From positions 1 to 13,618 of the forward strand of contig MU839340.1 of NCBI GenBank assembly GCA_030685235.1: 13,618 bases of DNA, in the 5' to 3' direction. This stretch comes from Copromyces sp. CBS 386.78 (taxonomy: Eukaryota > Ascomycota > Sordariomycetes > Sordariales > Sordariaceae). Below are positions 1 to 8,130 of the stretch, one piece after another (the first letter of the stretch is position 1; each line of letters begins with the position of its first letter). A program made the position numbers and the translations under genes. The notes under the pieces were generated by a model that had not been told where the DNA came from, ran no database searches, and saw only the letters and a list, made by a program, of their open reading frames with translations.

Positions 1-95
1 TATATATATATATATAAAATCTCCTAGCATGGGCAGAATGGTGTTTCACTGCCTCCCTCGGGCATATCCAGCTCCGCCCAAGGGAAGACTATTTT
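1..95 (+). repeat. Left terminal inverted repeat of the outer element
   Basis: The reverse complement of 13171-13265 aligns base for base over all 95 positions with three mismatches. Two of them (near positions 64 and 79) are C here and T in the other copy in a CpA context, which is the RIP change. The third is an A/T transversion near position 29. The first 15 bases are a TA run that may be target sequence; the unique part is about 16-95. Unlike the interior, the repeat keeps many CpA and TpG dinucleotides, so it is little mutated. Confidence 0.93.
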
Positions 96-285
96 AAGTA
101 TATTAAAAGGGTTTTATAGAAGGTAGGCTCCTTGTACGATAGGTATTAATTAATTAATAAGTATATTAAAAGGGTTTTATAAAGGGGTAAGCTCCCTATA
201 TAATAGGTATTAATTAATTAATAAGTATATAAAAATAGTTATATAAAGGGTAGGTAATTATACGGCAAGTATTAATTAAATTCAA
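96..285. repeat. Subterminal tandem array, 63-bp unit, three copies
   Basis: Units start at about 96, 159 and 223. Each begins AAGTATAT, contains a TTTTATA(A/G)A core, and ends in a TATTAATTAA stretch; the third copy is more diverged. The array abuts the left TIR. No matching array is seen inside the right TIR. Subterminal repeats are transposase binding sites in several DNA-transposon families, but that role here is inference only. Confidence 0.85.
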
Positions 286-1091
286 AATTATTATAAAGGG
301 TTTAAAAGAAGCCTTATAAGAAGGATATATAAGTTTGTTTATATATTTTTCTATAGAAATAGATTTAAGTAATAAATAACCCTTTTCTAATACGAAGGTT
401 TTTATAAAGTTCTTATACTTAAATATATAGTTCTAATTAATTATTCTTCTATACTAATAGATTATATTAATAAATTTAATTTTCTACGGAAGGGCTGCTT
501 TAATTAGCCTAAGTACCTTTCCGCGATAACCTATAAAGGAAATTAAATTTTAATTTTTAAAATATTATTCTTATATAGTTCTTTATAGTCTATTGGGGTA
601 TTAATATTAATAGCGCGAACTACTTTACTACTACTATTAATAAATAATATATAAAATAATTCTATAAATTCTAAGGAGAACCTTATAAGCGTTATAGAAT
701 GTAGGAATATTAAATAGTACGAAGTTTGGGTTTAGTTTAGCTATTTAAACTATTTTACCTTTTAAGTAGTAGCCTTATAAATATTAGATTTTAAGGATAA
801 AAAAATTAGGCTTAATGAATTAAATTACTATTAATATTTAAATAGTATAATAAAAAACGTTTTTACGAACCGCGAATCCTCTTTAACTTTCGAGCTATAT
901 AAAGAATAATTTTATTAAAAATATTATTTAATAATAATAGGTTGGTCTAATAAAAACGTCTTTCAAGAGGGTTCTAATTTAAATTGTAGCTTAACCTAAA
1001 GGGAGTTTAGCCTAGGAATTAATCCGTTTTTAATTGTATTATAGAGATTTAAAAGTACGATAAGGATATTTAAAAGTATTAATATTTAATA
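286..1091. other. AT-rich RIP-degraded stretch without recognisable gene
   Basis: About 800 bp with frequent stop codons in all frames I read, and CpA/TpG almost absent. I recognise no protein motif, RNA gene or clear repeat here. It may be mutated element sequence, coding or not. Confidence 0.6.
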
Positions 1092-1135
1092 AGAGAACGT
1101 CTTTTCGCACTGCTATAAAAGTCTTTTTACACTGT
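1092..1135 (+). repeat. Left TIR of the miniature element
   Basis: Pairs with 1464-1507. Four of the five mismatches are C/T transitions, this copy carrying T where the partner's complement has C, so this end shows more RIP-like change. Confidence 0.85.
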
Positions 1136-1463
1136 AGTAAAAAAATGAAACTAGGTGTAACTTATCCAAGTAAAGGCTTAGGTAAGTAAAAGTAGTATTG
1201 GAATTTTTCTTATTTTTTTCTCTATAATATAGCGCCCAGGACTACATCGCAACGTTACTCCGCATAGAGTTAAGACTGAAAGGTAAAGATTTGAATAAAA
1301 TTTATTCCTTTTTAAATATTTCGTTTTAGAAAGACGCTAGAGGCTAGATAAAAAATATTCGTAAATACTGTTTTATAAAATAAAAAATACCAAAAATTCC
1401 AACCCCACTTTCATACCTCTTACTTTAAATTTGGTGGAGTTATAACAATATGCCTTTTTGATG

Positions 1464-1507
1464 ACAGTGTAGGAAGACTTTTGTGGCAGTGCGAAAAGAC
1501 TTTCTCT
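1464..1507 (-). repeat. Right TIR of the miniature element
   Basis: Pairs with 1092-1135 and retains more TpG/CpA sites, such as ACAGTGTAGG and GTGGCAGTGC. The two arms were therefore mutated unequally. Confidence 0.85.
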
Positions 1508-1513
1508 TTAATA

Positions 1514-1808
1514 AATAGAAGTGATATTTTAATTTATTAGAAATTTATTATTACGAAAGTATTTATTAAAGATATTTTCATTAATTAAAAATGGATAAAA
1601 TAAAAGAGTATAAAGCGGCTTAATTTTCTTAAAATGTAGTTTTTTACTACGTTAGCCCGATAGAAATTTAGTAACTTATAAAGGAAACCTTAGTCTTATT
1701 TTATTTAGTATTATAGCGTATAATTACCTTATAGTTTACTAGGGTATTAACGCTATAATATATATATTTACTTAATATTAGGGAATACCCTATAAGTATT
1801 AGTAGTCG
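1514..1808. other. AT-rich stretch, nothing recognised
   Basis: Degraded sequence between the miniature element and the 37-bp array. No frame is convincingly open and no motif was recognised. Confidence 0.5.
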
Positions 1809-1956
1809 GCCTATCGAATTTGGAGCGTAATTAATAATTATATTAGCCTATCGAATTTAGAGTATAATTAATAATTATATTAGCTTATCGAATATAGAAC
1901 GTAGTTAATAATTATACCGGCCTATCTAACTTAGAACGTAGCTAATAATTATATTA
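1809..1956. repeat. Tandem array, 37-bp unit, four copies
   Basis: Units at 1809, 1846, 1883 and 1920, each 37 bp. Each begins G(C/G)(C/T)TATC and ends in a TAATAATTATA stretch. Differences between copies are mainly C/T and G/A transitions, as expected for RIP acting on an ancestral repeat. The period is not a multiple of three, so a coding repeat is unlikely. Confidence 0.9.
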
Positions 1957-1961
1957 ATTTC

Positions 1962-2087
1962 ATTTAAAAATAAAAAGACTTTAAAAGTCCGATATTAAAA
2001 GACCTTTATTAGATTATTCGTTTTATTTAAAAATAAAAAAATTTAAAGGCCCGATATTAGAAGACCCTTACTAAATTAAATTACGTA
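1962..2087. repeat. Tandem duplication, 63-bp unit, two copies
   Basis: Copies at 1962-2024 and 2025-2087 share ATTTAAAAATAAAAA, then a CCGATATTA(A/G)AAGACC core. The unit is unrelated in sequence to the 63-bp array at 96-285. The plus frame through 1961-2150 has fairly few stops, but I recognise no protein in it. Confidence 0.75.
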
Positions 2088-2473
2088 ATTTTATTAAGGA
2101 ACCTAATATTAATTCGGGCTTAGCTAAGAAAATAGTACTTAATTTAATTTAAGATTATTTTGCTTAGACTTAATTTTACTAACGAGTAGGTTTAGATTAA
2201 GAAAGTTCAAAATCTTATTATATAGCCTTTAAAAAGTAATAATAATTTAATTACTTTATTACCTTAGAGTTAATAGCGCTTAGGTTATTTTAATTAATGT
2301 ACTTTCTAAAATAAATTTTTAACCTTTAAATTTAATAATTATATTCTTCTAAGTATTATATTATTAGGGTTTTTTTCTCGTAAGAGTTTTACCTAGTTAA
2401 AGGTAATTCTTTAAATATAAAGTATATTCTAATCCCTTCGCTTTATTATTAAGGAATTTCGAACCCGAAGGAG
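2088..2473. other. AT-rich stretch without recognisable gene
   Basis: One plus-strand frame is relatively open at about 2088-2215, with stops that could once have been Gln codons. It is short and matches no family I know. The rest is degraded. Confidence 0.4.
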
Positions 2474-2553
2474 TAGGGAGCTAATTCCCTTACGCTATTA
2501 AATTAATAGTTTCCGAATTGCTATTTGAAGGCGTAAGGGCAACTAGCGCCCTA
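2474..2553. repeat. Imperfect inverted repeat (hairpin-forming)
   Basis: The left arm 2474-2495 and right arm 2531-2553 are complementary over about 22 bp, with two mismatches and one bulge, and are joined by a 35-base spacer. The arms are GC-richer than their surroundings and contain CCCTTACGC and its complement. This could be a structural site, a relic of small TIRs, or chance preservation. Confidence 0.6.
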
Positions 2554-2579
2554 TTAAAAATTTAATATTTAAAATAAAG

Positions 2580-2960
2580 TAAATTTATTTAACCTTATTT
2601 TTATCTTATTTTATTTTTTTATTATTATTTTAGTCTAATATTAAATATATACTATTATTTTATTTTTTTAGTTTTTTTTTCCTTTTTATTATTATTTTAG
2701 TTTAATAATAAATATATATTAATATTATATTATCTTATCTTTTTTTAAATTTTTATTATTTTTTATTATTATTTTAATTTAATATTTAATATATATTAAT
2801 ATTATTTTATTCTTTTATATTTTTTCCCTTTTTCATTATTAATTTAAATTAAAATTAAATATTATTTGATATTAATTAACGTTTCTATATTCTTTTTATT
2901 TTTTTTGTTATATTAAATTAATATTAAATATATACTAATATTTTTTTTATTTAATTTACA
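2580..2960. repeat. T-rich strand-asymmetric tract with degenerate ~70-bp repeats
   Basis: The plus strand is strongly T-rich. A block reading ATTATTATTTTA, then (A/G)(G/T)T(C/T)TAATA and AATATATA, recurs at about 2621, 2688 and 2765, with a more diverged copy near 2910. Spacing is 67-77 bp. No coding signal. Confidence 0.6.
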
Positions 2961-3015
2961 ATTTTAAATACGCTATTTAGCCAATTAAAATTAGAGGATT
3001 AATACGCGGGGTAAT

Positions 3016-3151
3016 AGTTAGTAATAGAGTTAAATCTAGCCGGGTAGTAAGTAACGGAGTTAGAGCCGGCTAGGTAGTATACTAGTAATAGAGTTAATAA
3101 TGGAGCTAGAGTCGGCTAGGCAGTAAATAACGGAATTAGAGTTGGCCGGGC
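3016..3151. repeat. Tandem array, ~30-bp unit, four copies
   Basis: Units at 3016-3045, 3046-3075, 3076-3121 (with a 16-bp insertion) and 3122-3151. Each carries a (C/A)GGAGTTAGAG-type centre and ends in a (C/G)GGCTAGG(T/C) or GCCGGG(T/C) box. This is the most GC-rich part of the left arm. Confidence 0.85.
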
Positions 3152-3381
3152 AATAATAAGAGCGAAGTCTAAATTATTCTATATATATAAGTCCGTTCTA
3201 ATATAAAAGACTATAATCCTTTATTTATTAAGAATAACTGCTAACTTTTTTATTATAGTAAGCTTTTAATATTTTTCTTTATTTTCTTATTTATTATTAG
3301 TATTTCTATTGCTTTATAGTTATAAAGCAAAATATTTTACTAATTTTACTAGGGTTTTTTTATCTTACTTACTTTTTATAT
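3152..3381. other. Spacer with TATA-like tract, no gene recognised
   Basis: It contains CTATATATATAAG at about 3180-3192, upstream of the weak ORF-like stretch at 3382. A core promoter is possible, but in sequence this AT-rich a TATA box carries little weight. Confidence 0.3.
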
Positions 3382-3963
3382 ACCTACCCTCTATATAAAA
3401 TCCTTTAATAGCTTATTAACTGCCGCCTTCGAAAATTATTAAGTATTAAATGTATTATTAAAGAGGTCGAAGACCTTAATACTATCCTTTTCGAAAAGAT
3501 TCCTATTAAGAAGAAGTTAGTTCTTTATAAGCGTTTAACGACTAAATAAAAGGTTAAATTAACAGTTATTATTATTATTCGAAAGGGCGGTATTATTACT
3601 AATATTGTTAAGGGTAAAGATTTAGGACCGCTTTAGACGAATTAGTAGAAGGAGGGAAAAGTCCGGAAAGTAAGTTTATTAGTAGATATATAACGCTTTA
3701 ATAGTATTAATAGGGGTAAAGTTAAATTAATAATTATTTAAAATTTTACGGCGTAAATTTAGGGCGTTGGCGATAATAACGAGGGTAGTATTAATTTATT
3801 TATTATTTCCGATTATATAGTACTTAATGGCTAATTCGAATATTTTTTAAATGGTTTTTTTAATTATATTACTTTTAAAAATAATATTCGAATTGTAGAA
3901 TTAGGTAGTAAAGAAGTTATTAATATTAGGAATGGCGGGTATAGTAACGGTATTAATAGTTAA
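3382..3963 (+). pseudogene. Possible degenerate ORF, unrecognised product
   Basis: The plus frame starting at 3382 reads about 190 codons with a dozen TAA/TAG codons. Most sit where CAA, CAG or TGG could have been mutated. The first 45 codons after 3412 are open, and the later block at 3820-3960 is open for about 40 codons. The inferred product is Lys/Asn/Ile-rich and highly charged in its first half, with segments such as KEVEDLNTILFEKIPIKKK. I find no transposase, zinc-finger or protease motif that I would defend. Stop density is not much below chance for this composition, so the call is weak. The start codon is unresolved. Confidence 0.25.
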
Positions 3964-4070
3964 TAATTGATAAATAATAGAGGAGAAACGGGGAATATAT
4001 ATTTAAATAATAGGATTAGTACTAATATTTTACTTATAAATTATTATTTATTAAATACCTCTTTTATTTA

Positions 4071-4210
4071 CTAGATTCTTCTTCTATTTACTAGACTTTT
4101 CTTCTATTTATTAGACTCTTCTTCTATTTATTAGATTCTTCTTCTATTTATTAAATTTTTCTTCTATTTATTAGACTTTTTTTCTATTTATTAGATTTTT
4201 CTTCTATTTA
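4071..4210. repeat. Tandem array, 20-bp unit, seven copies
   Basis: Seven consecutive units in exact 20-bp phase (4071, 4091, ... 4191), consensus (C/T)TAGA(C/T)T(C/T)TTCTTCTATTTA, with partial copies on the left (from about 4053). The pyrimidine-rich unit differs between copies mostly by C/T. The period is not divisible by three and no spacer separates units, so it is neither a coding repeat nor a CRISPR array. It lies just downstream of the helicase stop codon. Confidence 0.92.
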
Positions 4211-4322
4211 TTACCTCCTTCTCTTTATAATTTTATTTTTATATAATTGAAAAAACCTTTTACTATATGCTTATAAAATTACTACGGATATAATACGGGG
4301 GTAATACCTATCCGGGTAATAA

Positions 4323-4551
4323 TTATTGGGGTATACGTTTAGTTATATTTATATTTCGATATATAGAAAACTTTGTATTTTTAATACGTAGCGTAGCGAA
4401 TTCGAACGGGTATTTAAATATAATACCCTCTAGCGTTTTAATACGGGATACTGCTATATATAATAAATCTAGTGTAAATTACTTAGTAGAAATATTGAGA
4501 ATAGCCTTATCGAATATTTAACCTTATATTTTACAAATTATAATAGTATAT
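4323..4551 (-). pseudogene. PIF1-like helicase, C-terminal part (separated by chromovirus insertion)
   Basis: Read on the minus strand, this segment continues the helicase frame of 11693-13140. It opens with the residues matching the TIxxKSQG motif, here mutated to TIIICKI*G. It then has FDKAILNIS and ends in the family's closing motif YIAVSRIKTLEGIIFK, which resembles the YVAVSRVKTLxGLLF of PIF1-family helicases. A proline/phenylalanine stretch (YPFEFATLR) and a polar tail follow, ending at TAA (4323-4325). The codon phase matches the right-hand part exactly when one copy of the TATAT duplication is counted (74 whole codons from 4547 to the stop). Stops inside this part lie at probable Gln positions. 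Non-functional. Confidence 0.88.
4547..4551. repeat. Target-site duplication (left copy), TATAT
   Basis: Five bases directly outside the left LTR, identical to 11693-11697. Five-bp duplications are usual for Ty3/Gypsy integrases. Confidence 0.88.
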
Positions 4552-4859
4552 TATCACGGTGCAAAGGTATAAGGTAAGTAAGAATATACGTAATTGTACG
4601 AAGGAGTAAGAGGAAAGGTTCAAGGGTGCGATCCTAGACTGGTCTTTATGGAGGCCAGTCTGGGAGATCAGCTCTATAGTAATCTTATAAGTGCTATAAA
4701 ATTGGTACGACCTATATAGCAATAGCGATAATAAGGCTATCGTAGCCTTTTACGAAGGCCGTAATAGCTTTATACTATACTCGGAGCTATAGCTTAATCC
4801 CTAGCTCCGATAGCTGCCAACCGTATGCTCTAAACTATTATAAGGCTAACCCTATAATA
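4552..4859 (-). repeat. 3' LTR of the chromovirus
   Basis: Aligns without gaps to 11385-11692 (308 bp each). By hand I count about 46 differences, all but one transitions. The ends read TATCAC...ATAATA here; compared with the other copy the ancestral ends are TGTCAC...GTGACA, the canonical TG...CA with a short inverted repeat. This copy keeps more unmutated sites in its first half (the CACGGTGC start, and near 4620-4680). Confidence 0.95.
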
Positions 4860-5115
4860 TTACCCCGGACTAAAAGAAGTTATATAATTAATTAATAATA
4901 TATAAAACGATCGAAATGTTTATTAATCGTTTAGTCTACCCTATAAAAGCTTCTATAGCCGTTACTACTCTATATAACGATTTCCTTAATCCTCCATACC
5001 CTATATTTCCCATTAGTATTAGCTAATCCGCTCCTACTTTTATTAATAACGGTTAGTCCGCTTTTAATTACCGGTCCGTTACTACTTTGCGCCGCTTTTC
5101 TATAACGATCTAATT
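4860..5115 (-). pseudogene. C-terminal tail of chromovirus pol, after the chromodomain
   Basis: Minus-strand sequence between the chromodomain remnant and the 3' LTR. It reads as a basic, degraded tail with probable Gln/Trp stops and no domain I recognise. Its last bases, TTTTAGTCCGGGGTA, adjoin the LTR and may include the polypurine tract. Confidence 0.45.
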
Positions 5116-5310
5116 TAGCGGCGCCGGTTCGTTTAAATAGTTCTCGTAGAATTTCCGTACCGCTTCTAAATATATTGTAAAGTTAGTTTATTTTTATTAA
5201 TTTAGTATATATAACGGTACTTATAGGATATAATATTCTTATTATTTATTTTTTAAGTTCCGTTTATAACTGCCTATACTGTTGAAGTCCTATTCGATAA
5301 AGTTTTTCTT
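5116..5310 (-). pseudogene. Chromodomain remnant at the end of chromovirus pol
   Basis: One minus frame at about 5116-5190 reads FTIYLEAVRKFYENYLNEPAP. It matches the C-terminal helix of fungal retrotransposon chromodomains (pattern WEPxENLxxxxEAVRxFYxxYP). Upstream (to about 5310) lies a degraded stretch with stops at the positions expected for aromatic-cage Trp residues. Chromodomains on integrases steer insertion toward methylated-histone chromatin. The aromatic cage cannot be verified because of the stops and an apparent frame change. Confidence 0.65.
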
Positions 5311-5780
5311 ATTATTTGTCCGCTTTATAATCCTCCTTTAATTTATTTTTATATCCCCTTTAATACGTCCTTCCTAAAGTTTTACTTTATTAACGTAAAA
5401 AGTAGGATTATACTTTATATTAATTAGGAATTAAAGAGTAATTATATAGTTATTAGCTTTTAAAATTTTAAATAGCCTTTCCTAGAGCGGAGTTAGTTTA
5501 GCGTACGGTCTTTTAATTTCGAAGTTTTCCGTATTTAATAAAATTTTATCCCCGACTTTATATCGTAGGGCGTCTAATCTCCTTTTATTAATATTATTTT
5601 TATATTGTTTTTATACTTCTTTTATTTTAGTTATTATATAATTTAAAATTATTTTAAATTGATTAATAATTTTAATAGCTTTAAAATATTTATCCTATTA
5701 GGTTTTTAATATTTTTAGGGGGTACGGCGTAGCGGGTTCGACCTTTATCTAGGGATGGAATTTATAGTTAGTAAAAAATA
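5311..5780 (-). pseudogene. Integrase C-terminal region with GPY/F-like segment
   Basis: After the DDE core, the minus strand reads LNTENFEIKRPYAKLTPL followed by ERLFKILKANNYIITL. This resembles the fungal Gypsy pattern LxTxNLKxKRPSKKLDxKxxGPFKI that links integrase to the chromodomain. Tyr/His exchanges fit C-to-T changes. Stops occur at probable Gln/Trp codons. Confidence 0.65.
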
Positions 5781-6470
5781 GCGAAATTCCCGTCGTTTTT
5801 AAAATTAAATTATTAGTAGTAAATTCCGTTATTAATAATTGATTAATTTAATTGTTTTATATTTAATTAATAAAGGTTCGTAAATATCTTTCTATTTTTA
5901 CGTTAATATATTCTATTTACCCGTTCGTAATTAGGTAAAAAGCGGAAGAAGGTATAAGGTTAATTTCTAATTTCGTTAATAACGTTCTTTAAAATTATAA
6001 AATAAATTAGGAATCCCGATTAGATATAATAGTATTAAGTAAATTATAAATATTATAGACCCGCTTTATAAAGTGGTCTATTAATTCTTTTGCAATTAGC
6101 CCTACTATAGGAATGAAATACCGTATTTTTATTAATTTATTAATGATTATTATAATATATTAGAATACTTATTTACGGCGTTTATAAAGTATTAATAGTG
6201 TAACGTAATCGATAGAAATATCTTTCTATAGAGCGAAAGGTATTAGTAATAGTTTTAAAAACTTATATAGCGCGTACTATAATAGGTTCGTCTTTATATA
6301 CGTTAAGTTAGGTTTTATAATAGATTTTTATTGCATTATATATCCCCGGCTAAAAGAAAAATTAGAAGAGAAAACTATAAATTTTTTCCTTCCTTAGGTA
6401 CTTTATTCCTAACGTATTATAAATATAGCGGATTAATTAATAGTAGACTTTAACGTTTCTAAGGTTAAGG
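5781..6470 (-). pseudogene. Integrase (HHCC remnant and D-D-E core) of the chromovirus
   Basis: The integrase joins retrotransposon cDNA to the target. The first catalytic Asp lies in WKDISIDYVT (codon 6208-6210). The second lies in SNRDS, where SDR(D/G)SQF is expected (codon 6019-6021, now Asn). The Glu lies in TNG*IEYIN, expected NGQTERIN (codon 5911-5913). The last two are separated by exactly 35 residues, the family's DX35E spacing. Upstream, YIYNTLGIKYL resembles the His pair of the HHCC zinc finger with His mutated to Tyr, and LTYIKTN resembles the CxxCxRTK region. The reading frame changes by one between these zinc-finger halves, near 6305-6325, suggesting a small indel. PFAxWKDIS just before the core is typical of fungal Gypsy integrases. 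Confidence 0.92.
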
Positions 6471-6601
6471 AGAATTGAATTATAGTAATAGATCCGGCTT
6501 TATATAGCGTAGTATTCTACGAATAAAAGTTTTTTAAAATTCCTTTTAATTTCCTTTAATTATATTTTCTTTATTAAGTCTATTAAATAGGCGAATATAT
6601 T

Positions 6602-6835
6602 TTAAAGAAGGATTAATTTTTTATAAGTCTTTATTATTAAATTATTTACTAATATTTCGTCTATAATTTCTAAATTGTAAAGGTAAGTTATTCCGACGAA
6701 AACTTTTAGATCTCCCTTATTTTTTAGGATATAGGAATTATTAACGAAAATATTTTTCTTTAATAAAACTTTATTCTTTATTAGGAGGCGTTTATTATTT
6801 TTATATTTTAGGATATTCTCCGGTTTATAGTTCAA
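6602..6835 (-). pseudogene. Linker between RNase H and integrase, open stretch of pol
   Basis: An open 77-codon piece of the pol frame, beginning with an internal Met and reading MNYKPENILKYKNNKRLL. It sits where the tether between RNase H and the integrase zinc finger is expected and is in the same frame as RNase H. It is not a separate gene: both its start and its end are mutation products. Confidence 0.7.
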
Positions 6836-6899
6836 CGTATTAAGGTAGATTTATAGCGAGCCTAATTGGTATTAAATAGTAAAATTAAAGCGGAAGAGA

Positions 6900-7290
6900 A
6901 ATTATAATTACTTTATATATTGTAGTATTAATTATTTATTAATTGTAAACGACTTTAATCCTTTATAATCTATTAAAACTTCGAATAGCTATTATATTCC
7001 TTTTAATTCTAATTTTTATTCCTCTAATACTTTAATAATGGTAAATAATTCTTTATTATAAATATTATAATTGTATTCTATTAACGAATATTATTAATTA
7101 AAGTAAATTACTAGTTATAATACCCCGTTTTCATCGTATTAAAAAAGAATATTGCCGTAAGCCTAATTTAAAATATCCGTCTTTACAACCGTTTATTTAG
7201 ACTAATTGTAAATATATAATATTAATCCGTTAGTAAAAATTCGTTTAAATGCGTTAAAAGAGTATTAGTATTAATCTTCCTATTTTTAAT
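6900..7290 (-). pseudogene. RNase H domain of the chromovirus
   Basis: The minus frame gives a series matching Ty3/Gypsy RNase H. NILF*YDENGVL corresponds to GILSQYDxxGVLxP, and SLIEYNYNIYNKELFTII corresponds to the conserved TPAExNYxIYDKELLAIV, with the catalytic-region Asp before KEL changed to Asn. It is in the same frame as the YLDD motif of the RT. The domain degrades the RNA of the RNA:DNA hybrid during reverse transcription. Confidence 0.88.
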
Positions 7291-7479
7291 TTTTAATAAT
7301 TTTCTTTATTAATTCGTATAATAGTCCTACTAAAATAGAGAAATATTTAATAAATTGCCGATAAAAATTAGCGCATCCTAAGAAACGTTATAGTACCTTC
7401 TTAATATTTAGAGCCTCCTATAAAATAATTATTATTACCTTCTCTAAATTTATTTCGATATTTTTGAGGGTAATAATAA

Positions 7480-8130
7480 ATTTTAAATATTTGGTCCGTT
7501 TTATATAGAAGTCGTATTTATCGATATCGATTTATAAGCCCGCATCGATTATCCTCCGTAGGACCTCGCTAACGTACCTTACATAATCCTCTTTATTTTC
7601 TAAATAGACGAAGATATTATTAAGGTAGGTAATAGCGTATATATTAAAAATATTATATAAGACGTTATTAATATAATTCTAAAACGTCTTCAATACTTTT
7701 TATAAATTAAATAAGTATATTAAGGATTCGAAAAGCCTAAAGCAGGTAATAAAATAGTAAATTATTCGTAGCCTTCCTTTACCCGTATCTTATTAAATAT
7801 ATTAATAATATTGAATTTAATAAAGATCTTCGCTTTACAAATAGTATTAAGGGTTTCTTTAATTAATAGAATCGGATACCGTATTTTTAAAATAATATTA
7901 TTAATATTATAGTAATTAACGTAAATACGGACTCTCCCGCCCGGCTTCTATACTAATAAGATAGGCGAAATAACAGCAGATTAGGAGGGACGGATAAATT
8001 TCTTTTTAAAGTTTTCGTTAATTTACTTTTTAATAATAATAATTTTAATAAGTAATATTAATTTAAGTTTAGCATATAATAATTATTCTTTTAATTTAAA
8101 TTCCATTTTATAATTATATAAATAATATAA
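7480..8130 (-). pseudogene. Reverse transcriptase domain of the chromovirus
   Basis: Motifs in order: KFIRPS*SAVISPILLV, KPGGRVRIYVNYYNINNI (expected RxCVDYRxLNxI), RYPILLIKETL, AKIFIKFNIINIFNKIRVKEG (expected TKLDIxxAFNRIRI), then the active-site box TYLNNIFVY at 7604-7630 where YLDDI is expected. Both Asp codons (7616-7621) read AAT after T, the TpG-to-TpA RIP change. The next part, VSEVLRRIIDAGL, is standard. The frame of the fingers (7984) and that of the active site (7616) differ by one nucleotide; the shift maps to the T/A run near 7745-7756. Confidence 0.94.

Larger units (their letters stand above)
1092..1507. mobile_element. Nested 416-bp miniature inverted-repeat element
   Basis: Positions 1092-1135 and 1464-1507 are inverted repeats of 44 bp with about five mismatches, both starting AGAGAA and carrying a TCTTTTCGCACTGC core. 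The hexamer TTAATA lies directly outside each end (1086-1091 and 1508-1513) and could be a target duplication. It could also be a shorter TA duplication extended by chance. The interior has no ORF of note. It is richer in CpA and GC than its surroundings, for example near 1230-1262, so it has been mutated less than its host element. Size, inverted ends and lack of coding capacity fit a MITE mobilised in trans; I cannot name the superfamily. Confidence 0.8.

Noticed and set aside
3820..3960. Copia-type protease in the plus frame (VLNGxFEYFLNGFF resembling LDSGA...)
   Set aside because: The resemblance is loose, there is no Ser/Thr-Gly active-site context, and no copia integrase or RT follows.
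4071..4210. CRISPR-like array
   Set aside because: Units are directly adjacent at a 20-bp period with no spacers, and the genome appears eukaryotic.
4260..4540. Open plus-strand frame of about 85 codons before the left LTR
   Set aside because: It is the antisense shadow of the helicase C-terminus, whose minus-strand frame carries the VSRxKTLEG motif.
4531..4722. 63-codon minus-strand open frame
   Set aside because: It overlaps the LTR and its junction with the helicase fragment; not conserved coding sequence, and it is in neither the pol nor the helicase frame.
6602..6835. 77-codon frame as an independent small gene
   Set aside because: It is an internal piece of pol between RNase H and integrase, bounded by mutation-made stops.
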